A stretch of 64,000 nt of DNA from JAZKDW01 sp040387375 (GCA_040387375.1 JAZKDW010000028.1:62001-126000), one strand, 5' to 3'; positions 24,611 to 33,653 are shown, counted from the first letter of the stretch. Numbers and translations: made by a program. Notes: a model not told the origin generated them from the letters alone.

Positions 24611-25339
24611 TTATTGCTCGGATTTCCGGGCTCGTTTTACCAGCCATGTTCCTGCCAGTACCACACCAATCGCACCTATCAGTCCTGGCATGCTCAGTTT
24701 CAGATGAACACCCGGCACGACAAACTCATGGGGTGGCAAATTGGCACTCAGCCATGGCGCCAGTCCGGCATCGGTGAAGATCATTCCGCCAGCCAGGTAG
24801 CCCAGCAGCGCCGCGCCCAGGGTAATGATGATCGGGAATTTAGCCATCAGCTTCAGCACAACAGTGCTTCCCCATACGATGATGGGAATACTGACCAGGA
24901 TGCCAAAAATGACCAGCGCCAGTTGATGATCGCCGCCGGCCTGTTCGGCCACGCTGGCAACCGCAATCACGTTATCCACGCTCATTACCAGATCGGCGAC
25001 AACGATGGTCTTGATCGCTGACATCAGGCGGTCGCTGGCAGCGATTTCACCATGGCTGCCATCGTTATCCGCCAGCAGCTTGACGCCTATCCAGAACAAT
25101 AACAGGCCGCCCAGAAGCTTGATGTAAGGCAGGTTCAATAATGTGACTGCGAACGCGATTAATACAATACGCGCGCCAATTGCACCGGCTGTTCCCCACA
25201 GGATGCCTTTGGTACGAAGGTGTGGCGGCAGATTGCGGCAGGCAAGCGCAATCACGATCGCGTTATCTCCACCCAACAATATGTCGATCAGAATGATCTG
25301 GCCGATCGCCAGCCAATTTAAATCCAGTAAAAAATCCAT
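24611..25339 (-). CDS. TerC-family membrane protein
   Basis: A 242-residue inner-membrane protein with about seven helices. It carries the TerC hallmarks GGDNAIVIALACRNLP near residue 23 and VVADLVMSVDNVIAV near 89, whose Asp/Asn residues are thought to bind metal. Relatives (YjbE/YceF, Alx, MeeF/MeeY) export manganese or are regulated by it; some are linked to tellurite resistance. No Mn riboswitch was apparent in the 90-bp upstream region. It precedes the PP2C gene with an 18-bp gap, so co-transcription is likely. Manganese is also the PP2C cofactor, but a functional link is speculative. Confidence 0.87.
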   Translation of the reverse strand: MDFLLDLNWLAIGQIILIDILLGGDNAIVIALACRNLPPHLRTKGILWGTAGAIGARIVLIAFAVTLLNLPYIKLLGGLLLFWIGVKLLADNDGSHGEIAASDRLMSAIKTIVVADLVMSVDNVIAVASVAEQAGGDHQLALVIFGILVSIPIIVWGSTVVLKLMAKFPIIITLGAALLGYLAGGMIFTDAGLAPWLSANLPPHEFVVPGVHLKLSMPGLIGAIGVVLAGTWLVKRARKSEQ

Positions 25340-25362
25340 ATCAATAAATCCATAAATTCAAG

Positions 25363-25394
25363 ATCAAAATATTACGGGGAGCCGAAGCCCCCCG
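25363..25394 (-). terminator. Rho-independent terminator after sucD
   Basis: On the minus strand a stem of eight base pairs with a TTCG loop (25375-25394) is followed by TAATATTTT (25366-25374). It lies 45 bp past the sucD stop and ends the sucCD transcript before the terC promoter region. Confidence 0.8.
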
Positions 25395-25438
25395 CAATCT
25401 GCTGACAGCGCCCTACCGGAATAGGGGCAGACTTGCAA

Positions 25439-26320
25439 TTACAACACCGATTTTAGCAGACGCCCCATCTCCGACGGGTTCTTGGTAACTTTAATACCGC
25501 AGGCTGCCATGATTTCAAGCTTGGCCTGGGCGGTATCGGCACCGCCGGAAATCAGCGCACCGGCATGACCCATACGCTTGCCGGCAGGCGCCGTCACGCC
25601 GGCGATGAAGCCAACTACCGGCTTCTTCATGTTGTCCTTGATCCAGTACGCAGCGTTCGCTTCGTCAGGACCGCCAATCTCGCCGATCATGATGACCGCA
25701 TCGGTATCAGGATCGTCATTGAAGGCTTTCATGATATCGATGTGCTTGAGTCCATTGATCGGATCGCCACCGATGCCGACGGCCGACGACTGCCCGAGGC
25801 CCAGCGCGGTCAATTGGCCGACCGCTTCATAGGTCAGCGTGCCGGAACGCGAAACGACGCCGATGCGGCCTTTCATGTGGATATGGCCCGGCATGATGCC
25901 GATCTTGATTTCATCCGGTGTGATCAGGCCAGGGCAGTTCGGCCCCAGCAGCAAGGTCTTGCTGCCGGATTTTGCCATGCGGTCCTTCAAGGCCAGCATG
26001 TCGCGCACCGGGATGCCTTCAGTGATGCAGATCGCCAGATCCAGCTCGGCTTCCACTGCTTCCCAGATGGCGGCGGCGGCGCCGGCGGGCGGCACGTAGA
26101 TGACCGATACGGTCGCGCCGGTTTTTGCCTTCGCTTCCGAAACATTGGCGAAAATCGGGATGCCTTCGAAATCTTCGCCAGCCTTTTTCGGGTTCACGCC
26201 GGCGACAAATGCATTCTTGCCATTTGCATAGTCACGGCACATGCGGGTATGAAACTGGCCGGTCTTGCCGGTAATGCCTTGGGTAATTACTTTTGTGTCT
26301 TTATTGATCAGGATCGACAT
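25439..26320 (-). CDS. sucD: Succinyl-CoA ligase alpha subunit
   Basis: A 293-residue alpha subunit that, with SucC, converts succinyl-CoA to succinate with nucleotide triphosphate formation in the TCA cycle. CoA-binding motifs TGKTGQFH and GVNPKKAGEDF are near the N terminus. The SRSGTLTYEAVGQLTALGLG and GIGGDPINGLKHIDIM segments follow, and the phosphorylated His lies in MGHAGALISGG (about residue 245). The length is typical. It is 17 bp downstream of sucC and followed by a strong terminator, so sucCD is a two-gene operon. Confidence 0.97.
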   Translation of the reverse strand: MSILINKDTKVITQGITGKTGQFHTRMCRDYANGKNAFVAGVNPKKAGEDFEGIPIFANVSEAKAKTGATVSVIYVPPAGAAAAIWEAVEAELDLAICITEGIPVRDMLALKDRMAKSGSKTLLLGPNCPGLITPDEIKIGIMPGHIHMKGRIGVVSRSGTLTYEAVGQLTALGLGQSSAVGIGGDPINGLKHIDIMKAFNDDPDTDAVIMIGEIGGPDEANAAYWIKDNMKKPVVGFIAGVTAPAGKRMGHAGALISGGADTAQAKLEIMAACGIKVTKNPSEMGRLLKSVL

Positions 26321-26337
26321 ATCTGTTCCTTGTGCGA

Positions 26338-27504
26338 TTATTTACCTTGGGCCGCAGCGACAACCTTCTGCGCGGCTTCTTCCATCGTATCGGCGGCGAT
26401 GATCGGCAGGCCGGAGTCGGCCAGCATTTTCTTGCCGATGTCCTCGTTGGTGCCCTTCATCCGCACGACCAGCGGCACTTGCAGCGACACTGCCTTGGAG
26501 GCGGTGATCACACCTTCGGCAATCACATCGCAGCGCATGATGCCGCCGAAAATGTTGACAAGGATCGCTTTCAGACCCGGGTTCTTCAGCATGATCTTGA
26601 ATGCTTCAGTGACCTTTTCCGCTGTGGCGCCGCCACCGACGTCGAGGAAGTTGGCCGGCTCGCCGCCAAACAGCTTGATGGTATCCATGGTAGCCATCGC
26701 CAGTCCCGCGCCATTGACCAGGCAACCGATATCGCCGTCGAGCGAAATGTAGGCGAGGTCGAATTTCGACGCTTCGACTTCAGCCGGATCTTCTTCATCG
26801 AGATCGCGGTAAGCGACGATTTCCGGATGGCGATACAGCGCATTCGCGTCGAAATTGAATTTTGCATCGAGCGCGATGACCTTGCCCGAGCCGGTGATGA
26901 TCAGCGGATTGATTTCAGCCAGCGATGCATCGGTTTCCCAATACGCTTTGTACAAACCCTGCAACTGGGTGCGGGCATCGGCAATCGATGCGGCCGGCAC
27001 GCCGATCTTGCTGGCAATCGCGTCGGCGTCGGCATCGGTCAGGCCGGTAGCAGGATCGATCGCGATCTGATGAATCAGTTCGGGGTGTTTTTCAGCGACT
27101 TCTTCAATGTCCATGCCGCCTTCGCTGGACGCCATCATCACGACACGCTGGCTGGCGCGGTCGGTGACCATGCTGACGTACAGTTCTTTCTTGATGTCCG
27201 CGCCCTCTTCGATCAGCAGGCGGCGCACTTTCTGGCCTTCAGGTCCGGTCTGATGTGTGATCAGCTGCATGCCCATGATCGCATCCGCATATTCCTTGAC
27301 CTGTTCCAGGGTTTTGGCAACCTTGACGCCACCGCCCTTGCCGCGGCCGCCGGCATGGATTTGCGCTTTCACAACCCAGACCGGACCACCAAGCGTCTCA
27401 GCAGCTTTCACCGCCTCGTCAACGGTCACGCACGGGATGCCGCGTGGAACCGTCACTCCGTATTTGCGGAGGATTTCTTTACCCTGATACTCATGGATTT
27501 TCAT
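26338..27504 (-). CDS. sucC: Succinyl-CoA ligase beta subunit
   Basis: A 388-residue beta subunit with an N-terminal ATP-grasp domain (MKIHEYQGKEILRKYGV, VVKAQIHAGGRGKGGGVKVAK) and a C-terminal ligase domain (VNIFGGIMRCDVIAEGV). The ATP-grasp metal/phosphate residues are in LAEINPLIITGSGKVIALDAK, and the NGAGLAMATMD segment is intact. Together with SucD it forms the heterotetramer of the TCA cycle. The start ATG at 27504 has a GGAAG-type site (AAGGGAAGC) just upstream. No unusual feature was seen. Confidence 0.97.
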   Translation of the reverse strand: MKIHEYQGKEILRKYGVTVPRGIPCVTVDEAVKAAETLGGPVWVVKAQIHAGGRGKGGGVKVAKTLEQVKEYADAIMGMQLITHQTGPEGQKVRRLLIEEGADIKKELYVSMVTDRASQRVVMMASSEGGMDIEEVAEKHPELIHQIAIDPATGLTDADADAIASKIGVPAASIADARTQLQGLYKAYWETDASLAEINPLIITGSGKVIALDAKFNFDANALYRHPEIVAYRDLDEEDPAEVEASKFDLAYISLDGDIGCLVNGAGLAMATMDTIKLFGGEPANFLDVGGGATAEKVTEAFKIMLKNPGLKAILVNIFGGIMRCDVIAEGVITASKAVSLQVPLVVRMKGTNEDIGKKMLADSGLPIIAADTMEEAAQKVVAAAQGK

Positions 27505-27550
27505 GCGAGCTTCCCTTCAGACGCTAATTGAAAAAAACTTACTGGATTGG

Positions 27551-28132
27551 CTAACTGGACTCGGATCCGGTGGGCGGCTTTACTGCCCAGCGCGGATAAA
27601 ATTTGGCGACTGCCGCACCATCGGCGCGAAGCGCATGACAACGATCAAGCTGAAACGGTTTTTGATTTTGAGTATCGCCCGCGGCGGCCTTACCATGAAC
27701 CATGCCTTCACCGGCAAAAGCCTGGATGGCCGCTGTCGGCAAGATCTGGGCAAGTTCGGTCAGATGTGTACAACCGGCGATTCCGCCCAGGCGTTCCTTA
27801 AGGCCCTGACGAAATCCGGACATCAGGTTAAGACCAATCATTTTCTCGTAGGAAGGGCCAACGGTGGTGCAATAACCAGGATAAGTAACCGCGTCGGAAG
27901 ATGCTTCCGCATGGACTACGGTCATCTGGGCATCGATCGTCACGCGCAACCAGAGATCATGTACAGGGTTTCCCGCCGGCCGCATGCCCGCTATCAGATA
28001 CAAATCCTGCGTCTTGGTATCAGTAATGCGGGCGTCGATGTCCCAGAGCCCATCGTCGCGCAGAAATGCTTGAATCTGGATGGCACGGGTGTGCTTTAGT
28101 GCGCGGCGGGATAGTGGGGATGAAAGGGACAT
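27551..28132 (-). CDS. DUF2889 family protein
   Basis: A 193-residue protein with the DUF2889 pattern: an opening MSLSSPLSRRALKHTRAIQI, then RDDGLWDIDARITDTKT, PVHDLWLRVTIDAQMTV and a C-terminal GCTHLTELAQILPTAAIQAF. The family is widespread in Burkholderiales and its function is unknown; there is no signal peptide or membrane segment. ATG 28132 matches the usual family start, although the frame remains open upstream to 28237 and the RBS is weak. It lies upstream of sucC on the same strand with a 46-bp gap and could be part of that transcript. Confidence 0.82.
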   Translation of the reverse strand: MSLSSPLSRRALKHTRAIQIQAFLRDDGLWDIDARITDTKTQDLYLIAGMRPAGNPVHDLWLRVTIDAQMTVVHAEASSDAVTYPGYCTTVGPSYEKMIGLNLMSGFRQGLKERLGGIAGCTHLTELAQILPTAAIQAFAGEGMVHGKAAAGDTQNQKPFQLDRCHALRADGAAVAKFYPRWAVKPPTGSESS

Positions 28133-28589
28133 ATGGACCAGTGCCGTCTGGACGGCCAAAATAAGGTGCTGCATTTGCGTATTGCTGCTGCAGCTTCTGC
28201 AACAGCAGCCGCTCATGCGGCGCTGCAAAAACCACAAAAGTGTAGCACAGCTCAGTGCCGTAAAGCCACTTTGGCACGCGGATTAAAGACTCTGGACGGA
28301 AAGCCAAGACACATTCATGCCGAAAACGACTGGAAATGATGCATCGCACCTCGCGTCAAAGTCACTTGTCTGCGCACCTTCAAAAAAATCGTCCTGGCCG
28401 CGCCTTTGTCTGCCTGCCGTCCATTTCATTGACCGCAAACTGTTACACCGGCTGCCACTGAAGCCAGCGGGATGCGTTGACACGTAAATGAATTCCAGTT
28501 CAAAATCAGATCGCTTTCTGCTTTGGACATCGCTACTGTGGCATTTTGTTTAAATTTCAATTAAACAACTTTAACAAAGTGAACATGTT
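28133..28589. other. Intergenic region, no gene recognised
   Basis: A 457-bp gap between divergent genes. Both strands hold only short frames without RBS or recognisable content. The last 70 bp before 28590 are A+T rich and could hold the methyltransferase promoter. No tRNA, repeat or convincing RNA fold was seen. Confidence 0.5.
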
Positions 28590-29210
28590 ATGAAGCCAGT
28601 TTCAATCGACAACGTTATTCACGCTTATCGTTTTTACGCACCACTTTACGACCGCTTGTTCGGCGCTGTGCTGGAACCGGGCAGGCGCGCTTTGTCAGAA
28701 ACAGTACATTCCCTGCGGCCGCGGTCGATACTTGAAGTCGGTGTCGGCACCGGTTTGATCTTGCCGCAATACCCGCCCACCGCTGCCATCGTCGGCATTG
28801 ATGTTTCCGATGAAATGCTCGACATTGCCAGGCATCGCGTAAAAAATTTGCCTGACCACGATATAAAACTGGTGGCCATGGATGCGGAAACAATGGATTT
28901 CCCTGATGGCAGCTTTGATTGTGTCGCCTTGCCCTATGTGTTGTCGGTGACGCCTAATCCGGAACGTGTTGTTGCCGAAATCCGCCGCGTGTGCCGCAAG
29001 AATGGCACTATCTTGATACTCAATCATTTCAGCGGTAGCCGCTTCTGGTGGTTTCTGGAACGTGTGGTGCGTTCAGTGGCGCACCGGATTGGATTTCACT
29101 CCGACTTTTGTTACAACGAGCAAGTGCTCAAATACGGATGGGAAGTGCAGTCGGTGAAGTCGGTAAACTTGATGGGTTTGTCAAAGCTTGTGGTCATTCG
29201 TAACGTGTAA
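28590..29210 (+). CDS. Class I SAM methyltransferase (phosphatidylethanolamine N-methyltransferase-like)
   Basis: A 206-residue class I methyltransferase. The N terminus (VIHAYRFYAPLYDRLFGAVL) and the SAM-binding VLEVG-type motif (ILEVGVGTGLILPQYP, about residues 49-64) match the PmtA/UbiE-like group. DVSDEMLDIARHRV, DAETMDFPDGSFDCV and LPYVLSVTPNPERVVAE follow. Rhodobacter-type PmtA makes phosphatidylcholine from phosphatidylethanolamine at the membrane surface, and the FWWFLERVVRSVAHRIGFHSDF stretch is like that clade. A different lipid or quinone substrate cannot be excluded. It is monocistronic and convergent with recX. Confidence 0.78.
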   Translation: MKPVSIDNVIHAYRFYAPLYDRLFGAVLEPGRRALSETVHSLRPRSILEVGVGTGLILPQYPPTAAIVGIDVSDEMLDIARHRVKNLPDHDIKLVAMDAETMDFPDGSFDCVALPYVLSVTPNPERVVAEIRRVCRKNGTILILNHFSGSRFWWFLERVVRSVAHRIGFHSDFCYNEQVLKYGWEVQSVKSVNLMGLSKLVVIRNV

Positions 29211-29269
29211 GTTTGGACAATCCGCAACCTTTCCGGATAAAGCATTGCCTGAGGAATGGAAAAACGACG

Positions 29270-29737
29270 TCAGTCATCATCGACAGGATCAGTTTCACCG
29301 ATGCTGCGCATGACCGTCTTTATCGCAGCATGCGAAAATCCACGCTGCTGCAAAAATCGTAGTTGCCTGGCTCGCTCCGTCATATCGGCAGGCGGACGGC
29401 CGAATTTCTTTCCCCAGACTGCAAGCGCGCGGGCATTTTCATCCTCGGCCAACCCGGCTTGAATGCCGGTCAGCACATCACCGTCGATGCCGTGCCCCTG
29501 CAATTCGGACAGAATGCGCTGATTGCCGAAGCGCGCAGCGCGGCGGTGGATCAGGGCCTCGGAAAACCGCTCCTCCGATAACAACTTCCCGGCCTCCAGC
29601 ACATCGAGCAATGCTTCAACATCATCACCTTCCTGCGCATGACGAGAAAGCTTGCGCGCCAGTTCCAGCCGGCTATGTTCCCGTAGCGCCAGATAACGCA
29701 AAGCCCGCGACTTCAGGCTGATTTTCAATGCTGACAT
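29270..29737 (-). CDS. recX: Regulatory protein RecX
   Basis: A 155-residue RecX, which binds RecA filaments and limits their activity. It has the three-helix-repeat pattern of the family: LKSRALRYLALREHSRLELARKL, LSEERFSEALIHRRAARFGNQRI and FLQQRGFSHAAIKTVMR near the end. It lies directly downstream of recA on the same strand, as in most proteobacteria, separated by 75 bp containing a strong hairpin that would keep RecX levels below RecA. The length is normal. Confidence 0.92.
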   Translation of the reverse strand: MSALKISLKSRALRYLALREHSRLELARKLSRHAQEGDDVEALLDVLEAGKLLSEERFSEALIHRRAARFGNQRILSELQGHGIDGDVLTGIQAGLAEDENARALAVWGKKFGRPPADMTERARQLRFLQQRGFSHAAIKTVMRSIGETDPVDDD

Positions 29738-29776
29738 TGAATCATCCTGTCGTGCGGGCTCTGGTCGTGCATGAAC

Positions 29777-29811
29777 GGACAGGGAGGCATCAGGATGCTC
29801 CCTGCCTGTCC
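29777..29811 (-). terminator. Hairpin between recA and recX (probable attenuating terminator)
   Basis: A long imperfect inverted repeat (GGACAG at 29777-29782 pairs with CTGTCC at 29806-29811, continuing inward to CATC/GATG) starts one base after the recA stop. No T-run follows, so readthrough into recX is likely. In E. coli a hairpin at the same place lets only a few percent of transcripts continue. Confidence 0.6.
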
Positions 29812-29812
29812 A

Positions 29813-30904
29813 TCATTCCACTTCTTTGGCTTCTTTGGCTTCCTTGGCCGCCTTTTTTGCGCCTGGCTCAGCGCCCTTGACCGGTCCCAGCTCAGGCACA
29901 CCCAGGGAAACACGCACCTTGTTTTCGATTTCGCGTGCCAGTTCAGGACGCTCTTTCAGGTAGTTGCGTGCATTGTCCTTGCCTTGGCCGATACGCTCGC
30001 CGTTATAGCTATACCAGGCGCCGGACTTCTCGACGATCTTGGCGTCGGAGCCGAGATCCAGGATCTCACCTTCGCGTGATGTGCCTTCTCCGTACAGAAT
30101 ATCGAAATGCGCTTCCTTGAATGGCGGCGCAATCTTGTTCTTCACGACCTTGACCTTGGTTTCGTTGCCGATGACTTCATCGCCTGACTTGATCGAGCCG
30201 GTACGGCGGATATCAAGGCGAACCGACGCATAAAATTTCAGCGCATTACCGCCGGTCGTGGTTTCGGGATTACCGAACATGACGCCGATCTTCATGCGAA
30301 TCTGATTAATGAAAATTACCAGCGTATTGGTGCGGTTGATTGAACCGGTGAGTTTGCGCAATGCTTGTGACATCAGACGCGCTTGCAGACCAGGCAAGGA
30401 GTCACCCATGTCACCCTCGATCTCGGCACGCGGCGTCAGCGCGGCGACCGAGTCGATGACGATCAGATCGACGCCTCCCGAACGCACCAGCGCATCGGTA
30501 ATTTCAAGCGCCTGTTCGCCCGTATCTGGCTGGGAAATCAGCAGATCCGACAAATTGATGCCTAATTTTTGTGCATAACCGACGTCGAGCGCATGTTCCG
30601 CGTCGATAAAGGCGCAGGTGCCGCCGAGCTTTTGCATTTCAGCGATCGTCTGCAGGGTCAGCGTGGTTTTACCGGACGACTCCGGCCCGTAAATTTCGAC
30701 CACACGGCCGCGGGGAAGACCGCCCACACCTAAAGCGATATCCAGTCCGAGCGAACCGGTGGAGACAACTTGCACCTCTTCCACCACGGCGCCGTCAGCC
30801 ATGCGCATGACCGAACCTTTGCCGAACTGCTTTTCGATTTGCGCCAGGGCGGCGGCGAGCGCTTTGCCCTTGTCAGAGCTGGGTAAGGCTTTTTTATCGT
30901 CCAT
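29813..30904 (-). CDS. recA: Recombinase RecA
   Basis: A 363-residue RecA, which forms filaments on single-stranded DNA, drives strand exchange and triggers LexA self-cleavage. Walker A GPESSGKT is at 73-80, and Walker B is in GGVDLIVIDSVAALTP. Loop L1 is near EGDMGDSLPGLQARLMSQ and L2 near FGNPETTTGGNALKFYASVR. The C-terminal tail is unusually rich in Lys, Ala and Glu (KKAAKEAKEAKEVE). An SOS box lies 66 bp upstream of the start. It is followed by recX. Confidence 0.98.
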   Translation of the reverse strand: MDDKKALPSSDKGKALAAALAQIEKQFGKGSVMRMADGAVVEEVQVVSTGSLGLDIALGVGGLPRGRVVEIYGPESSGKTTLTLQTIAEMQKLGGTCAFIDAEHALDVGYAQKLGINLSDLLISQPDTGEQALEITDALVRSGGVDLIVIDSVAALTPRAEIEGDMGDSLPGLQARLMSQALRKLTGSINRTNTLVIFINQIRMKIGVMFGNPETTTGGNALKFYASVRLDIRRTGSIKSGDEVIGNETKVKVVKNKIAPPFKEAHFDILYGEGTSREGEILDLGSDAKIVEKSGAWYSYNGERIGQGKDNARNYLKERPELAREIENKVRVSLGVPELGPVKGAEPGAKKAAKEAKEAKEVE

Positions 30905-30969
30905 ATATGTCTTTCAACAGTAGGGTATTCAAACAACTTCAAAAAGCGCTTTTGCGAGCACAACCGATA

Positions 30970-30985
30970 CTGTATAAAAAAACAG
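30970..30985 (-). promoter_or_regulatory. LexA (SOS) box of recA
   Basis: CTG at 30970-30972 and CAG at 30983-30985 are separated by ten A+T-only bases, with ATA before and TGA after. This is the CTG-N10-CAG LexA operator. It is 66 bp upstream of the recA start, the expected position for repression. Confidence 0.85.
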
Positions 30986-31115
30986 TGATTTATGCAAGCG
31001 CAGTTTTGCCTTCTTCAGTAACAAATCAATCTTTCGGCCGTGCCATACGTTGTTGCCTTGCTGCTATTGCTGAAACACAATAGACTGCGTTGAATCTGTG
31101 TGGCGGGAGCCCATC

Positions 31116-31820
31116 ATGCGTATTTTGCTAGCCGAAGACGATAGTGTCCTGGCCGACGGCCTGACCCGGTCATTACGTCAATCGGGTTATGCAACCGATT
31201 GTGTCAGGAATGGACAGGAGGCGGACTCGGCATTATCCACCACGCAGGATTTTGATCTTCTGATACTGGACCTCGGCTTGCCGAAAATGACCGGGCTGGA
31301 AGTACTCAGGCGCCTGCGCGCCCGCAATTCACGCCTGCCGGTGCTGATTTTAACCGCAGGCGATTCAGTCGAGCAAAGGGTCAAGGGGCTGGACCTGGGC
31401 GCCGATGATTTCATGGCCAAGCCTTTTGCCTTGTCCGAACTGGAAGCGCGGGTACGGGCGCTGACCCGGCGCGGCGCCGGCGGCGGTCCGACCATCATCC
31501 GGCATGGACCGCTTTCCTACGATCAGGTCGGCCGCATTGCCTGCATCAACGACCTGATGCTGGATCTGTCGGCACGAGAGCTGGGTTTGCTCGAAGTGCT
31601 GTTGCAGCGCACCGGCCGCCTGGTGTCCAAGGAACAGCTGGTCGATCATTTATGCGAGTGGGGCGAAGAAGTCAGCAATAATGCAATCGAGGTCTACGTG
31701 CACCGCCTGCGCAAGAAAATCGAAGTCGGCGGCGTGCGGATCGCGACAGTGCGCGGTCTTGGCTACTGCCTGGAGAAATTTCCGGAGACCTCTGCCGCTC
31801 TCCATCCCGCCGGACACTGA
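31116..31820 (+). CDS. OmpR-family response regulator (TctD/QseB-like)
   Basis: A 234-residue DNA-binding response regulator. The receiver domain (1-115) has the acidic pocket LLAEDD and the phospho-acceptor Asp52 in LLILDLGLPKMTG, with Thr in LILTAGD and Lys in DFMAKPF. A winged-helix Trans_reg_C domain follows (about 125-225; SAREL ... YVHRLRKKIEVGGVRIATVRGLGY). ATG 31116 is used; an upstream GTG at 31098 adds a non-homologous extension. Nine bases separate it from the sensor kinase gene, and the pair precedes a sodium symporter that it probably regulates. Confidence 0.92.
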   Translation: MRILLAEDDSVLADGLTRSLRQSGYATDCVRNGQEADSALSTTQDFDLLILDLGLPKMTGLEVLRRLRARNSRLPVLILTAGDSVEQRVKGLDLGADDFMAKPFALSELEARVRALTRRGAGGGPTIIRHGPLSYDQVGRIACINDLMLDLSARELGLLEVLLQRTGRLVSKEQLVDHLCEWGEEVSNNAIEVYVHRLRKKIEVGGVRIATVRGLGYCLEKFPETSAALHPAGH

Positions 31821-31828
31821 AACACATC

Positions 31829-33367
31829 ATGCATTCCGCCGCGGACGCCGTGCCAGCCGCCGAGGACAGCCCGGCCCTGGCGGAGTCATTCGACACGCAG
31901 CCGGAAGAACACATTCAGCGTTCCCTGTTTGGCGAAATTCTCGACTGGATGCTGGTGCCATTGCTGCTGTTATGGCCGATCAGCATTGCCATCACCTACC
32001 TGATCGCAAAATCGATCGCCAATGAGCCGTTCGACCGCGCGCTCGAGGATCGCGTCACCGTGCTGGCGCAGCAGGTAAAAGAAGTCAATGGCAAGGTCGT
32101 CGCGCCCTTGCCCAGTTCGGCCCGGGATATCCTGCGCGCGGACGATGTCGACAATGTCTATTTTCAGGTAAGCGGCCCGGACGGCGAATTCATCGATGGC
32201 GACCGCGACCTGCCGGCGCCCACCGACGACGAGAAAGGCAGGCCTTGGGCAGTCCAGGTCCGTAACGACCTGATGCGCAACGCCGAAGTGCGGGTCGCGT
32301 ATACCTACGTCAACCTGCGCCAGTCCCGGACCGGGCAGCAGCAGTCCGCGCAACCCCGCCTGGCGCTGGTGCAAGTCGCCGAGACGCTGGACAAACGCAT
32401 ACACCTCGCCAATCAGATCATCAAGGGTGTCATCCTGCCCGAGTTCATCATCCTGCCGATCGCGCTGGCGCTGGTATGGTTTGCGCTGGCGCGCGGGCTC
32501 ACCCCTCTGGCTGAGTTGCAGCAGCATATCCGCGCCCGCCGATCGGACGATCTGAGTCCGATCGATTCGCACCAGGTGCCGGAAGAAATCTCGCCGCTGG
32601 TGCGTTCGCTCAACGACATGCTGGAGCGCCTGTCGCAAAGCATACAAATGCAAAAGCGCTTCATTGCCGACGCCGCGCACCAGATGAAAACGCCGCTGGC
32701 CGGCATGCGCATGCAATCGGAACTAGCGCTGCGCCAGACCAGCCAGCATGAAATCCACCGCTCGCTGGAACAGCTTTCCAAAAGCTCGGAATCGGCAACG
32801 CGGCTGGTCAACCAGTTGCTCGCGCTGGCACGCGCCGAGAACCAGACGCCGCACACCGCGCCTTTCGTGCCGATCGAATTGTCGGAACTCGCGCGCAATG
32901 TAGTGCAGGACTGGGTGCAGACCTCCTTCACACGCCGCCTCGATCTCGGTTTTGAGCAGCCCGGGCACCCGGTCATGGTGCACGGCAATCCAACCATGAT
33001 GCGTGAACTGCTCAACAACCTGATCGATAATGCGTTGCGCTACACCCAGGCTGCCGGCAGTGTCACGGTCCGGGTGCGCGCGGACAGCGCCGAACAGCAG
33101 GCGATCCTGGAGGTGGAAGACACCGGGCCGGGCATACCGCAGGCTGAACGCCACCATGTGTTCGAACGCTTTTACCGCATCCTTGGCAGCCACGTGGAAG
33201 GCAGCGGACTGGGCCTGGCGATCGTGCGCGAAATCGCGCAGCAGCATGAGGCGGTCATCGATATCTACACCAATCCGCGCAGCCATGATCCGAAATGTCC
33301 CGGCTGCCTGTTTCGTGTGACGCTGCAGATGGAACCGCGGCCGGCGTTCATCGAGGATCTCGGCTGA
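31829..33367 (+). CDS. Sensor histidine kinase (TctE-like)
   Basis: A 512-residue inner-membrane sensor kinase. An N-terminal helix lies at about 40-62, a periplasmic domain at about 65-200 and a second helix at about 203-222. Next come a HAMP-like linker (LARGLTPLAELQQHIRAR), the HisKA dimerisation helix with His284 in DAAHQMKTPLAGM, and an ATPase domain with N box NNLIDNALRYT and G boxes VEDTGPGIP and GSGLGLAIV. The periplasmic part has the TctE-type sensor layout. The cognate regulator is immediately upstream and the DUF4212/symporter pair immediately downstream, so a carboxylate signal is plausible. Confidence 0.9.
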   Translation: MHSAADAVPAAEDSPALAESFDTQPEEHIQRSLFGEILDWMLVPLLLLWPISIAITYLIAKSIANEPFDRALEDRVTVLAQQVKEVNGKVVAPLPSSARDILRADDVDNVYFQVSGPDGEFIDGDRDLPAPTDDEKGRPWAVQVRNDLMRNAEVRVAYTYVNLRQSRTGQQQSAQPRLALVQVAETLDKRIHLANQIIKGVILPEFIILPIALALVWFALARGLTPLAELQQHIRARRSDDLSPIDSHQVPEEISPLVRSLNDMLERLSQSIQMQKRFIADAAHQMKTPLAGMRMQSELALRQTSQHEIHRSLEQLSKSSESATRLVNQLLALARAENQTPHTAPFVPIELSELARNVVQDWVQTSFTRRLDLGFEQPGHPVMVHGNPTMMRELLNNLIDNALRYTQAAGSVTVRVRADSAEQQAILEVEDTGPGIPQAERHHVFERFYRILGSHVEGSGLGLAIVREIAQQHEAVIDIYTNPRSHDPKCPGCLFRVTLQMEPRPAFIEDLG

Positions 33368-33368
33368 G

Positions 33369-33653
33369 ATGACTTCCCCACCCTTGAAAACAGCGCCAGC
33401 CAGGCGCGCGCTGCACTGGCAGCGCACCCGGCGCCTGACCGTGTGCCTGCTGGCCGTATGGTTTGCGCTTACCTTCGGCGTGATTTTTTTCGCCCGCGAG
33501 CTGGCCGGGCTCACCGTGTTCGGCTGGCCGGTTTCCTTCTATATGGCAGCCCAGGGCACGATACTCGTTTACGTGATCATCATCGGTCTCTACGCATGGC
33601 GCATGCGGCACCTCGACAAACAGCTTTCCGGCGACGACAGCCATGGCGCATAA
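33369..33653 (+). CDS. DUF4212 small symporter subunit
   Basis: A 94-residue membrane protein with two predicted helices (LTVCLLAVWFALTFGVIFFA and VSFYMAAQGTILVYVIII). This is the DUF4212 layout seen as a short partner encoded just before VC_2705-type sodium:solute symporters. It starts one base after the kinase stop and overlaps the symporter gene by 11 bases, so the three are translationally linked. It probably helps assemble or stabilise the transporter; no direct activity is known to me. Confidence 0.87.
   Translation: MTSPPLKTAPARRALHWQRTRRLTVCLLAVWFALTFGVIFFARELAGLTVFGWPVSFYMAAQGTILVYVIIIGLYAWRMRHLDKQLSGDDSHGA

Noticed and set aside
25565..27531. Two long plus-strand frames (395 and 399 codons) opposite sucD and sucC
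   Set aside because: Both are mirror frames of highly conserved sucCD genes with no recognisable domain.
28272..28287. TGGCACG motif resembling a sigma-54 site
   Set aside because: The expected -12 GC is absent and no gene starts at a suitable distance.
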